Origin: an uncultured Akkermansia sp.
GTDB taxonomy: Bacteria; Verrucomicrobiota; Verrucomicrobiia; Verrucomicrobiales; Akkermansiaceae
Assembly: GCA_947631435.1 (NCBI GenBank)
Contig: CANRLM010000027.1
Location: 1 to 34,262 of the forward strand
Length of the DNA: 34,262 nt
Direction of reading: 5' to 3'
The translations under genes were made by a program, and so were the position numbers. The notes under the pieces are model-generated. The model worked only from the letters and a program-made list of their open reading frames with translations, did no database searches and was not told the origin of the DNA. Below are positions 15,556 through 24,355 of the stretch, piece after piece. Each line of letters opens with the position of its first letter. Position 1 is the stretch's first letter.

Positions 15556-17205
15556 GTGGAATTGAGGCGAGAATACCGTAGCATGGAGGGCTTGGTCCGT
15601 CACTGGGCCGAGAGCGCTGTTGCTTTGTGCCGTTTTATTGACGACGAGGAAGAACTGGAGGAATACCTGACACCCGTGATGCAAGCCCTTCACGCGCTGG
15701 ACCATGATCGGCGGATCATCGCAATCGGGGGAGCAAAAAGTGGAAAATCCAAACTTTTGTCCGCTCTTGCCGGGGCTCCCGTCATCGCGCGCACAGCTTT
15801 ACAAAAGCATTACACCTGCTGGCGGTACTGCTGCCGGGATGGTGATGCTACTCAGTCGCGGTTCATTCCCGTTCAATCTCTTGATGGCCTGGAACTCGTC
15901 GATACAGCCGACTGCGGACAGGAGGACACGCGCAAGATGTGCCTCTCGCTCATGCAGGGGGCGGATGTGTTGCTCGCCGTCGTCCACGCCTCATCCCCCG
16001 CCGACTCGCCGGTCTGGAAACTGCTGGAGCAAGTGCCGGAGCGTTTGACCGCCGGCTGCATTCTCATCGTTACCCATGCAGAAAAAATTGACAATGAGTC
16101 ATACCTGAAATTAAAGGACACCATGCGCGAGCTTTGCCGCTCGCGGCTGCGTTGCTCTCTGCCAACGTGCCTGCTGCCCGAGCGGCAGAATGCTGCAGAT
16201 ATTGAAGGAATCCGCTCGCTGGTGCAGGATGCCCTGCGAGCAGCGCACGGGGTACGACGCTCCATCAGTACCCTGGTAGAGCGCTCACTGGAGTTGGTTG
16301 AAAAACAGAGCCGCATTCTACGCACTCGAGAATCAGTAAGCCGCACAAATAGCGGTTTCCTGGCGGGTATTGACCGGGAAATCGACAACTTCCACGCCCG
16401 ACAAATTCTTGGCATCGAGGAACACAGGCGCAATCTCAACGCTGTGTTGATGGGAGTAATTCCGGAATTCACCACCAGGGTGAAGCGTTTGTTCGGCGTG
16501 CTTTTTTCTCCGGTTACTCTCCTGAGACTTGAGTTGCTGGGAAACATATCGGACCGCGTTTTCCACTCCCTGGCGCTCTCTGCGCTGAATGAGCACCAGA
16601 GAGAATCAGACCTGCTCTTCTGCAATTCCTGCGCGAGCCATTGGCGCAGCGTCCGCCCGCGCATGAAGCGTAATCTCTCCTGCGAAATAGGCGACTTCCC
16701 GGAAGATCAGCTCGAAAGACAGATTACAATTATACGTAACCGTTTTTGCAATAATATATACGAGCCATTCGATACGGGAGGAATGCGCCAACGGCTCTGC
16801 CTGCTCTTCATCGCGCAGGCAGAGTGGATGAACGCCTTTTTTGTGCTCTGCTGCTGCTTCCTGATTCTCGCGGGTACCATGGGAACTATCGGACAGGATG
16901 CCGCAGGGGTCATCTGCTTACTCTTCTCTCTGGCAATCTGGGGAATTGGTTCGCTGAAGCTCTACCTCGCGCGGCGGCGACTCTGTTCCGGCATTAAAGT
17001 GCTCATCCAAGATTTTTGCGAGGAAATGAACCGCAGCCTGCCGGCTGTGTTGGAACACCTCATTGCTTCCCGCTTGTCAGCCTACCGTGAGCTCTACTCC
17101 GTGCCTCGTGAGAAGGTAGCCCGCCAGGAAGCCCTGCTGCGACCGCTCAAAAAGCAGCGCGATATCGTTCACCTCCAGCTTCGCGCTCTGCTCCCCCACC
17201 TCTGA
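15556..17205 (+). CDS. Dynamin-like membrane GTPase
   Basis: A 549-residue protein with a GTPase domain at about residues 50-230: P-loop GGAKSGKS (58-65), G3-like DTADCG (116-121) and a G4-like THAEKID (173-179) that keeps K-x-D. A helical region spans about 235-420, then two adjacent membrane segments (about 424-446 and 450-470, the first Cys-rich) form a hairpin, followed by a helical tail. This G domain-helices-TM hairpin-helices order resembles bacterial dynamin-like, FZL or mitofusin-type proteins, which remodel or fuse membranes. That function is inferred, since sequence divergence is high. Other TM-bearing GTPases are possible. The GTG start is favoured by its promoter; ATG at 15583 is the alternative. 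rarA follows after 28 nt. Confidence 0.65.
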   Translation: MELRREYRSMEGLVRHWAESAVALCRFIDDEEELEEYLTPVMQALHALDHDRRIIAIGGAKSGKSKLLSALAGAPVIARTALQKHYTCWRYCCRDGDATQSRFIPVQSLDGLELVDTADCGQEDTRKMCLSLMQGADVLLAVVHASSPADSPVWKLLEQVPERLTAGCILIVTHAEKIDNESYLKLKDTMRELCRSRLRCSLPTCLLPERQNAADIEGIRSLVQDALRAAHGVRRSISTLVERSLELVEKQSRILRTRESVSRTNSGFLAGIDREIDNFHARQILGIEEHRRNLNAVLMGVIPEFTTRVKRLFGVLFSPVTLLRLELLGNISDRVFHSLALSALNEHQRESDLLFCNSCASHWRSVRPRMKRNLSCEIGDFPEDQLERQITIIRNRFCNNIYEPFDTGGMRQRLCLLFIAQAEWMNAFFVLCCCFLILAGTMGTIGQDAAGVICLLFSLAIWGIGSLKLYLARRRLCSGIKVLIQDFCEEMNRSLPAVLEHLIASRLSAYRELYSVPREKVARQEALLRPLKKQRDIVHLQLRALLPHL

Positions 17206-17233
17206 TATTCTGTACCAATTCAACCGACGGATC

Positions 17234-18592
17234 ATGGATGATCTTTTCACACCGCATGGCGCCGGAGCCGACGCACGCCCCGATACCCGGGGTATGCCCC
17301 TCGCCGCTCGCATGCGCCCGGAAACACTGGAGGAAGTGGCAGGGCAGAAGCACCTGCTGGGGGAAGGCAAGCTCCTGCGCCGCGCCATTGAGACAGATCG
17401 CTTCTCCTCGCTCATCTTCTACGGTCCTCCCGGCGTGGGAAAAACAACGTTGGCTTACGTCATCGCTCGCCAGACAAGCTCGTTTTTTGTGATGCTTAAC
17501 GGTGTGGAATCCAATGTGAGCGAAATCCGCGATAAGATCGCCGAGGCCAGGGCGCGCCTCACCCTGCATGACCAGAAAACGATCCTCTTCGTGGATGAAT
17601 TGCACCGCTTCAACAAAGCCCAACAGGATGTCCTGCTGCCCCACCTGGAGCGCGGCACGGTCCGTTTCATCGGCGCCACCACGGAAAATCCCTTCTTCGC
17701 TATCAATTCGGCTATGCTGTCCCGCTCCCAGGTCTTCCCGCTGGAACCTGTAGCGGCAGACGAATTGAAAGCCCTGCTGCTCCGGGCAAAGGATGATCCG
17801 ATCCGCGGACTGGGGAAGATGCCGTTGGATGTGGATGAGGAAGCCCTGCAGCACCTGGCTCTCAAAGCTGATGGAGATGCCCGCAAGGCTCTCACAGCGC
17901 TGGAAGTCGCGGCTCTCTCCACCCCCCCGGGAAAGAATGGGCGTATCATGATCACTCTTTCCGTTGCAGAGGAATCCATCCAGCAAAAAGCTCTGCGGTA
18001 TGACCGCGCCGGCGATGGTCACTACGACACCATCTCTGCCTTTATCAAATCCATGCGCGGCAGTGACCCGGATGCCGCTCTCTACTGGCTCGCCTTTATG
18101 CTGAATGCCGGGGAAGACATCCGTTTCATCGCTCGCCGACTCGTTATCTGTGCCAGCGAGGATGTTGGCCTGGCAGACAGCAATGCCCTGCGAGTTGCTG
18201 TTGCCGCCGCCCGTGCCGCAGAGATGGTCGGTATGCCGGAGGCGCGTATCCCCCTGGCTCATGCCACGGTGTATATTGCCACCGCCCCCAAAAGCAATTC
18301 CGCCTACATGGCGCTTGAGGCTGCTTCGCAAGATGTCAAAGAAGGGAAAACCCTTGCGGTACCGGACCACCTGGCTACTTCCACGCGCAAGAAACTCGCA
18401 CGCCTGCGCGGCGCTACAGTGGAGGAAACTACCTACAAATACGCCCATGATTTCGGAGAGGAACACTACGTCCCTCAGGCGTACTTACCTGAGGGCCGCT
18501 CTTACTACCACCCCACAAACAACGGTTTGGAAGGTCGCATCGCTGAGCGCCTCGACCATTTACGCAAGAATTTCCCTCATCCGGAAAAGTGA
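17234..18592 (+). CDS. rarA: Replication-associated recombination protein A (AAA+ ATPase)
   Basis: A 452-residue AAA+ ATPase of the RarA/MgsA/WRNIP1 family that acts at stalled replication forks. After a short N-terminus comes PLAARMRPETLEEVAGQKHL, then Walker A FYGPPGVGKTTLAYVIA, Walker B TILFVDELHRFNKAQQD, sensor-1 FIGATTENPFFAIN and, further on, RKALTALEVAA. The C-terminal family-specific half includes DPDAALYWLAFMLNAGEDIR and FGEEHYVPQAYLP, a region not shared with clamp-loader subunits, which rules out RuvB or DnaX. Length is normal. It probably shares a transcript with the GTPase gene upstream. A possible terminator follows at 18599. Confidence 0.94.
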   Translation: MDDLFTPHGAGADARPDTRGMPLAARMRPETLEEVAGQKHLLGEGKLLRRAIETDRFSSLIFYGPPGVGKTTLAYVIARQTSSFFVMLNGVESNVSEIRDKIAEARARLTLHDQKTILFVDELHRFNKAQQDVLLPHLERGTVRFIGATTENPFFAINSAMLSRSQVFPLEPVAADELKALLLRAKDDPIRGLGKMPLDVDEEALQHLALKADGDARKALTALEVAALSTPPGKNGRIMITLSVAEESIQQKALRYDRAGDGHYDTISAFIKSMRGSDPDAALYWLAFMLNAGEDIRFIARRLVICASEDVGLADSNALRVAVAAARAAEMVGMPEARIPLAHATVYIATAPKSNSAYMALEAASQDVKEGKTLAVPDHLATSTRKKLARLRGATVEETTYKYAHDFGEEHYVPQAYLPEGRSYYHPTNNGLEGRIAERLDHLRKNFPHPEK

Positions 18593-18598
18593 GCCAAA

Positions 18599-18630
18599 CG
18601 GGGTTCAAAACTCCCCGCCAATCTTTTTTC
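18599..18630 (+). terminator. Possible intrinsic terminator after rarA
   Basis: CGGGG and CCCCG arms (18599-18603, 18613-18617) enclose a 9-nt loop and are followed, after CCAATC, by a six-T run. The stem is short, so efficiency is uncertain. Confidence 0.45.
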
Positions 18631-18650
18631 CTCTTCGGGCTACTTTGTGA

Positions 18651-18679
18651 GTGACTTTCCGAATAGTATCTGGTAGAAT
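18651..18679 (+). promoter_or_regulatory. Promoter of the secretin operon
   Basis: GTGACT (18651-18656, weak), a 17-bp spacer and TAGAAT (18674-18679), then 13 nt to the ATG at 18693. This argues against the upstream in-frame GTG at 18651 and ATG at 18678, which lie in the promoter itself. Confidence 0.55.
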
Positions 18680-18692
18680 GCTTTCACTTGGT

Positions 18693-21230
18693 ATGGGCAA
18701 GCTCTTTTCGACACGCGCGCCGGGCGCACTGGTTTGGGCAGTCGGTCTGGGGGTATTTCTACCCTCGCTGTGTCTCGCGCAATCGCCCGATGCGCCTGTC
18801 CCCGCCCAGGAAGCAGCCCACCGCCGCATGGCTACTATGGATGCCATGCAGCAGCTCCAGCAGGCGCGTAATGCTTACTCGGACAAGCGATACACAGAGG
18901 CTGTAGAGCACTACCGCAATGCTCTCTCTGTGTTGCCAAAGGGAAGCGGAACAGCCAGGCTGGATCGCTTTATCCGTGAAAGTTTGTCAGATGCTCTCGT
19001 TGCCCGTGCCATTGATTACCGCAGCGTGGGGCGTGTGGAGGAGGCTCTGGAGTTCCTCAAGGAAGCCATCCAGCTGGCGCCGCAAAACAAACGCGCTAAG
19101 ACAGAGCTGGCATATACCGAGGACCCGGTGCGCACAAATCCGGCGCTCACCCCGCGGCACGTAGGGGACGTGGAGGAGGTAAACCGCTTGCTCACCCTCG
19201 CGTTCGGACAGCTGGATCTCGCCAATTACGATGCAGCAGAGGAAAGTTTCTACGCTGTCCTGCGCATTGATCGGTACAATGAAGCCGCCATGCGCGGCCT
19301 GGAACAGGTGCGCAACAAGAAACAGTCGTACTTCAGGACTGCTTACGATGCCAACCGCGCTAAACTCCTTTCGGAGGTGGACGCCTCCTGGGATCAGGCG
19401 CAGTACGCCTCTGATGAAAAACTCCCGAGTGTGCCTGTCACCACCGATGCCGCACCGGATGATTCGGCAACTCAGCCTGCAGCACAAGAGCAGGAGCTTG
19501 CCACTGCTCAGCTGTTTGAAAGCATCCGCGTGCCAAACATCAATGTCGAAAATGCATCCATTTCTGAAGTGATCGAAATCCTCCAGGGCTTCCTGCGGCG
19601 TGAGCAGGACCGAAAAGCTCCCTCCCAGCGCAAGCTCAATATCGTCGGCTCTTTTGGAACAGAAGATACCCCCGGCTACAAGGAGCTGATGCAGCAGCGG
19701 ATGACATTCCGTTACGGTGACCTCTCGCTCAAAGAACTGCTCAACGAAGTTGCCGATCGCTTCGGTCTTTCCGTTTACTACGTTCCCCTGGGTGCAGAGC
19801 TCACCTATTCCGGCAAGAATTTCGGGCGTCTTGTGGACCGCGTGTACACCGTCCCCCCGCACTTCTTCGACAATGAAGGCTCCGAGGAGAATGAGGAGGA
19901 CGAGGAGGAAGACGCCTTTGCCGACAGCCGTCTGAAGGTTAATCGTGTGAATCCGGTTGCCGCCCTCAAGCGCATGGGTATCTCCTTCCCGAAAGGAGCT
20001 GACGCCCATTACGATCCTCGCTCCCGCCGCCTCTCTCTGCGCAATACCCTGGGCAATGTCGCTGAACTTGAGCAGCTCATCTCCGATTCCGGCCCTCTCA
20101 AGGAGGATGTCATCGTCATGAGCGTCATCGTGATGGAAACTTCCCAGGAAGATCTGGAAGATCTCGGCTTCGAATGGCTCCTCAATATCGGCGCGGGTGA
20201 TAAACTTTTCACCGGCGGCGGAACGGCAAACGCTGCCAGCGCCGCCACCGGTATGCCTCTGGTCTCCTCTGCAGGTGAACGACTCCAGGATAATAGCCCC
20301 TCTGTGACCAGTGGCTTACGCTCTCTGCGCAATGTGGAAGGTAAGGCGGATATCGAGCATTTGTTGGCTCGGGGATCCGTGGCGCGCTACCAGAAAAGCC
20401 AGACAGACGACGTTTCCCCCTCCATCTTTGGTTTCCGTGGCATCTGGTCCACGGCGGATGTGACCATGATCATGCGCGGTCTTTCCCAGAAGGGAGCCGT
20501 GGATACCCTCAGCACCCCGAAGCTCGTTTTTTCCCCGGGTCGTGAGGAGCAGTCCTCTATCGTCAACGTTAAAGAATTTTACTACCCCTCCAATTACGAT
20601 CCCCCGCAAATTTCCACTTCCACCTCTTACGATACTGAAAATGAAGAGGACGAGGAGGGCAACTGGACGGGAATGCTGCACACAAACAGGACGGGGGGGC
20701 TTGCCATCGCTGCCCCGGCTATGCCTACCGACTTCGTACGATACGGCATGGAGGAGGATAACGTCGGAGGCGTCGGTTCCATCATGCAGGTGCATAATGC
20801 TGAGGTGCTCCCGGACGGTCAGCACGTCCGCCTGGCTATTACCACTTTTGTCAATGACTTCGAGGGTTTTGTTGACTGGGGATCTCCCATCAGCGCAGGT
20901 CTCTACACCGAAAATGAGCTCAGGCATATCGAGCTGACTCCCAACCATATTCTGCAACCCGTCTTCAAACGATATCTGACCAATACCTCACTCGTGGTGA
21001 GGGATGGGAGTGTGCTAGTGATGGGGGGCATGAAGGAGGCAAAAGTGGTAAGTTACGAGGACAAAGTTCCGATGCTGGGCGACCTACCGCTTGTGGGACG
21101 TCTCTTCCGCTCCTCAGGTTCAAAAAAGAGGCAACGCGTGTTGTTGATCTTTGCAAAAGTCAATATCGTCACCCCAACGGGCGCCCCAAAAATCCCTTCC
21201 TCTCAAGATACAGGGGCTTCCCCCTTCTGA
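18693..21230 (+). CDS. Type II/IV-pilus-type secretin with N-terminal repeats
   Basis: An 845-residue outer-membrane channel protein. Signal peptide: APGALVWAVGLGVFLPSLCL up to about residue 30. Residues about 45-190 are TPR-like helices (ARNAYSDKRYTEAVEHYRNA, VEEALEFLKEAIQLAPQNKR). Then come secretin N-type modules (NVENASISEVIEILQGFL, LSLKELLNEVADRFGLSVYY) separated by acidic low-complexity loops. The C-terminal gate domain ends with VLVMGGMKEAKVVSYEDKVP, MLGDLPLVGRLFR and VLLIFAKVNIVTPTG, the classic secretin signature. A TPR-bearing secretin of this kind is, from memory, encoded in the Akkermansia pilus-like locus. Two PilT-type ATPases downstream support a type IV pilus role. No pilin or PilM-O genes are adjacent. 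Confidence 0.85.
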   Translation: MGKLFSTRAPGALVWAVGLGVFLPSLCLAQSPDAPVPAQEAAHRRMATMDAMQQLQQARNAYSDKRYTEAVEHYRNALSVLPKGSGTARLDRFIRESLSDALVARAIDYRSVGRVEEALEFLKEAIQLAPQNKRAKTELAYTEDPVRTNPALTPRHVGDVEEVNRLLTLAFGQLDLANYDAAEESFYAVLRIDRYNEAAMRGLEQVRNKKQSYFRTAYDANRAKLLSEVDASWDQAQYASDEKLPSVPVTTDAAPDDSATQPAAQEQELATAQLFESIRVPNINVENASISEVIEILQGFLRREQDRKAPSQRKLNIVGSFGTEDTPGYKELMQQRMTFRYGDLSLKELLNEVADRFGLSVYYVPLGAELTYSGKNFGRLVDRVYTVPPHFFDNEGSEENEEDEEEDAFADSRLKVNRVNPVAALKRMGISFPKGADAHYDPRSRRLSLRNTLGNVAELEQLISDSGPLKEDVIVMSVIVMETSQEDLEDLGFEWLLNIGAGDKLFTGGGTANAASAATGMPLVSSAGERLQDNSPSVTSGLRSLRNVEGKADIEHLLARGSVARYQKSQTDDVSPSIFGFRGIWSTADVTMIMRGLSQKGAVDTLSTPKLVFSPGREEQSSIVNVKEFYYPSNYDPPQISTSTSYDTENEEDEEGNWTGMLHTNRTGGLAIAAPAMPTDFVRYGMEEDNVGGVGSIMQVHNAEVLPDGQHVRLAITTFVNDFEGFVDWGSPISAGLYTENELRHIELTPNHILQPVFKRYLTNTSLVVRDGSVLVMGGMKEAKVVSYEDKVPMLGDLPLVGRLFRSSGSKKRQRVLLIFAKVNIVTPTGAPKIPSSQDTGASPF

Positions 21231-21278
21231 CTCTCTCTCTCTCTAAATGCTGGATAATCCCCCTCCCACAAGAGCACA

Positions 21279-21914
21279 ATGAGCAATGAAGTTCGGCAGG
21301 TCTGGTGGTCGCGTCCGCTCGGGAATGTGCTGTGGCTGTTCATCACCCTCATGTGTTTCACCCTGCGCAAACGAGTGCGGGGCGACGCTGAAAAATTGCG
21401 CAGTACGCAAAGCATCGTCGCTCTCTGGCACAATAGCATCTTCGTCCCCTGCTATTTCTACCGCTATGTGATCCGCGGAAAAGTCTGCATGAGCATGCTC
21501 ACCAGCGCAAGTAAAGATGGTACCATGCTCTCCACGATAGCAGAAAATTACGGCATGCGTACTGTTCGAGGCTCCACCCATCGCCGTGGAGCAGCCGGCT
21601 TCGCCGATATGCTGCGCGAGCTGCGCGGTGGAACCAGTATGTGCATCACTCCGGATGGTCCGAAAGGTCCGCTTTACCACTGCCACCCGGGGGTCATCAA
21701 ACTCGCCTCCATGAGCCGCATTCCCATCACCCCGCTGCGCATCAAATTTGGTGCCTGCCTGCGCACGCCCACCTGGGATCGCTTCCACATCCCCCTCCCC
21801 TTCTCTCGCGTGGAACTCGAAATTTGCCCTCAAATCACCGTTCCGGAAGACATCTCGGGACAAGACCTGGCTTCCTATTGCTCCCGCTTGGAACAAGCTC
21901 TTGGCGGTGATTGA
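21279..21914 (+). CDS. DUF374-family lysophospholipid acyltransferase-like protein
   Basis: A 211-residue protein with a hydrophobic N-terminal anchor (NVLWLFITLMCFTL). Acyltransferase-type motifs: SIVALWHNSIFVP (His of the catalytic box), SASKDGTMLSTIAENYGMRT, VRGSTHRRGAAGF and MCITPDGPKGPLYHCHPGVI, matching the DUF374 branch of the LPLAT superfamily. These proteins are thought to transfer acyl chains to lipid A-like or phospholipid acceptors at the inner membrane; the acceptor here is unknown. It sits 48 nt after the secretin and 33 nt before folD, apparently in one operon. A CT-repeat tract precedes the start instead of a clear Shine-Dalgarno. Confidence 0.82.
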   Translation: MSNEVRQVWWSRPLGNVLWLFITLMCFTLRKRVRGDAEKLRSTQSIVALWHNSIFVPCYFYRYVIRGKVCMSMLTSASKDGTMLSTIAENYGMRTVRGSTHRRGAAGFADMLRELRGGTSMCITPDGPKGPLYHCHPGVIKLASMSRIPITPLRIKFGACLRTPTWDRFHIPLPFSRVELEICPQITVPEDISGQDLASYCSRLEQALGGD

Positions 21915-21947
21915 TATATCCCTTCAATTCACTCAAGAATCACCCCG

Positions 21948-22829
21948 ATGACTACCACTATCCTAGACGGAAAACACACGGCGGAACTCGCTCGCAACGC
22001 CCTCCTCTCCCCCATTGCGCAGCTTACCCGGAATGGGCACACCCCGGGGCTTGCTGTCGTGCTCGTGGGGGATGACCCTGCCTCCCGCGTCTACGTGAAC
22101 TCAAAGGTGAAAGCCTGCGAGCAGCTGGGTATCTTTTCCCAAAAATGGACCCTCCCCTCCGACACGACCCAGATCGAACTGCTGGAGCTCATCCATAAGC
22201 TCAATGAGGATCCCGCCATCCACGGTATCCTCGTGCAGAGTCCTCCTCCCCCGCACATTGATGAGGCTGAAGTCATCCGCCACATTAACCCCGACAAGGA
22301 TGTGGATGGCTTCCACCCGGTGAATGTGGCCAAACTCACCCTGGAAGACCCCTCGGGATTTGTTCCATGCACCCCGCTGGGCTGTATGGAATTGCTCAAG
22401 ACTTACGGCATCCCCACTGCCGGCAAGCATGCCGTAGTTCTGGGGCGCAGCATGATCGTGGGCAAGCCGATGGCTTCCCTGCTGGTAAGCAAGGCCGCAA
22501 ACGCCACCGTTACCATAGCTCACTCCCGCACGCAAAATCTGGCAGAAATCTGTCGTAACGCAGATATCCTTATAGCTGCCGTCGGGAAACCGGAGCTCGT
22601 GAAAGCAGACTTCATCAAACCCGGCGCCGTTGTCATCGATGTCGGCATCAACCGCGTGGAGGATGCCTCTGCTCCGCGAGGCTATCGCCTCGTCGGGGAT
22701 GTGGACTTCTCAGCCGTGCAACCTCTCTGCTCCGCCATCACCCCCGTGCCCGGCGGCGTAGGACCCATGACGATCGCCATGCTCATGGCCAACACGGTGA
22801 AGGCCTGCCGCCAGATAAGCGGCAGATGA
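21948..22829 (+). CDS. folD: Methylenetetrahydrofolate dehydrogenase/cyclohydrolase
   Basis: Bifunctional cytosolic enzyme that interconverts methylene-, methenyl- and formyl-tetrahydrofolate, feeding purine and formyl-Met synthesis. The 293-residue length is typical. Seen: [20 protein letters not shown] with the catalytic Tyr and Lys, [12 protein letters not shown] (usual form VQLPLP), [25 protein letters not shown] for NADP binding, and [20 protein letters not shown] followed by GPMTIAML. The SPPPPHI variant at the substrate loop is slightly unusual. It lies between an acyltransferase and pilus ATPases, with no obvious functional tie. No Shine-Dalgarno. Confidence 0.96.
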   Translation: MTTTILDGKHTAELARNALLSPIAQLTRNGHTPGLAVVLVGDDPASRVYVNSKVKACEQLGIFSQKWTLPSDTTQIELLELIHKLNEDPAIHGILVQSPPPPHIDEAEVIRHINPDKDVDGFHPVNVAKLTLEDPSGFVPCTPLGCMELLKTYGIPTAGKHAVVLGRSMIVGKPMASLLVSKAANATVTIAHSRTQNLAEICRNADILIAAVGKPELVKADFIKPGAVVIDVGINRVEDASAPRGYRLVGDVDFSAVQPLCSAITPVPGGVGPMTIAMLMANTVKACRQISGR

Positions 22830-22885
22830 CGCATCAATTTTATCTGGAAATACCGCTCTGAATGTGCTAAATAGAAAGACGGACT

Positions 22886-24319
22886 ATGAGTGATACCCCT
22901 CCAATTTTTGACAATGTCGAGCGTTACCTGGAACTGGGCAAGAGTGTCCTCAGCCCGGCCCTCTACCTGGGCGCCGGCATGCCGCCCTACTGGATGAAAG
23001 CCGCTGTCTACACGCCCATCCGGCCCGATGCTCCTGCCCTGAGCGCAGAAGATATGCAGAAGCTCGTGGCAAACTGTACCACGGAGCAGCAACGTCAAAC
23101 CCTGGATGAAAAAGGCGCGGTTGACTTTGTCTCCTCGTGTCCCGCGGGCAAATACCATGCCTATATTTACAAACAGGAAGCCGGCCCGCTCATGGTCCTT
23201 GTCTGGCTTCATGTCGATGCCTTCCTGCAACAGGGCATCGATTGTGATTGCTCGGATATTCACCTCCCCACAGCTTCCGTCCCCACATGGCGACGCTTCG
23301 GCACGCTGCAGCCCATGTGGCAGGGCGCCCCGGTGTTGACCAAAGAGGACACTCAGGTTCTCACGGAAAGCTTCCTTAACGAGGAAGAATGGAGTCGCCT
23401 CAGGGATCTCGGTGACCTTGATTTCGCCTATGCTAACCCCAACGGCCGTTATCGAGCTTCTATCGTGCAGCAACGCCTGGGGTATGACCTCTGCTTCAGA
23501 ATCATCAATAACCGCATCCGAACCATGCAGGAGATCAACCTGCCGGAGGAATACGTGAAACCTCTCACTCGTTTCACCAATGGTCTGATCCTCGTGACCG
23601 GCTCCACGGGTTCCGGTAAATCCACCACGCTGGCGAGCATTATCCAGTTCATCAATGAAGACCGCCACGATCATATCATCACATTGGAGGACCCCATCGA
23701 GTCCGTTTTCGTGCCTGCCGGCTGCCAGGTGAATCAACGAGAGGTGCACCGCCACACGGAGTCCTTTGGGCGTGCCTTGCGCGCCGCCTTGCGCGAAGAC
23801 CCGGATGTCATCATGGTGGGGGAAATGCGAAATCTTGAGACCATTTCCCTCGCGCTCACGGCGGCTGAGACGGGTCACCTGGTACTCGGCACACTGCATA
23901 CCGGATCCGCTTCCCGTACGATCGACCGTATTCTTGATGCTTTCCCGGTAGAAGAGCGCGAGCACATTCGCGTGATGGTTTCAGAATCTCTGCGCGGGGT
24001 ACTCTCCCAGCAGCTCGTCCCGAAAAAGGATGGCTCTGGCCGTGTGATGGCGCTGGAGATGCTGGTCAATACTTCAGCAGTTGCAAACTGCATCCGAGAG
24101 GGCAAAACCTTCATGATCCCCGGCATCATCCAGACCGGTAAGGCGCAGGGTATGCGCCTCATGGATGATGCGCTGCAGGCGCTCTACCTCGCAGGAACCA
24201 TCAGCGCTGAGGAGTGCATCACCCGCGCCAGCGATCTCACCACCATGGAAAATTTCCTCAAGGCGCACCCGGAGCAACCCGCCGCAGACGCTGCTGCGCC
24301 CGTCCCTGTCGCCCAGTAA
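22886..24319 (+). CDS. PilT/PilU-family ATPase with doubled N-terminal domain
   Basis: A 477-residue secretion ATPase. Catalytic core: Walker A TGSTGSGKSTTLAS (about 238-250), Asp box ITLEDPIES, Walker B DPDVIMVGEMRNLETISLAL and His box GTLHTGSAS, plus the PilT-like MRLMDDALQALYLAGTIS. Residues 49-97 (APALSAEDMQKLVANCTTEQ ... GKYHAYIYKQ) resemble residues 148-196 (APVLTKEDTQVLTESFLNEE ... GRYRASIVQQ), so the PAS-like N-terminal domain is duplicated; the first copy lacks GDxDFAY. Ordinary PilT/PilU are 340-380 residues. It probably drives pilus retraction, perhaps as a PilU-like accessory to the adjacent pilT. The Pro/Ala tail is disordered. Confidence 0.85.
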   Translation: MSDTPPIFDNVERYLELGKSVLSPALYLGAGMPPYWMKAAVYTPIRPDAPALSAEDMQKLVANCTTEQQRQTLDEKGAVDFVSSCPAGKYHAYIYKQEAGPLMVLVWLHVDAFLQQGIDCDCSDIHLPTASVPTWRRFGTLQPMWQGAPVLTKEDTQVLTESFLNEEEWSRLRDLGDLDFAYANPNGRYRASIVQQRLGYDLCFRIINNRIRTMQEINLPEEYVKPLTRFTNGLILVTGSTGSGKSTTLASIIQFINEDRHDHIITLEDPIESVFVPAGCQVNQREVHRHTESFGRALRAALREDPDVIMVGEMRNLETISLALTAAETGHLVLGTLHTGSASRTIDRILDAFPVEEREHIRVMVSESLRGVLSQQLVPKKDGSGRVMALEMLVNTSAVANCIREGKTFMIPGIIQTGKAQGMRLMDDALQALYLAGTISAEECITRASDLTTMENFLKAHPEQPAADAAAPVPVAQ

Positions 24320-24355
24320 TCTTCCGGCAATCCCCTAATTTCCCCGACTGATCCT

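Noticed and set aside
17147..18466. 439-codon minus-strand frame opposite rarA
   Set aside because: Mirror of a GC-rich coding gene; rarA has all AAA+ motifs and the antisense product resembles nothing.
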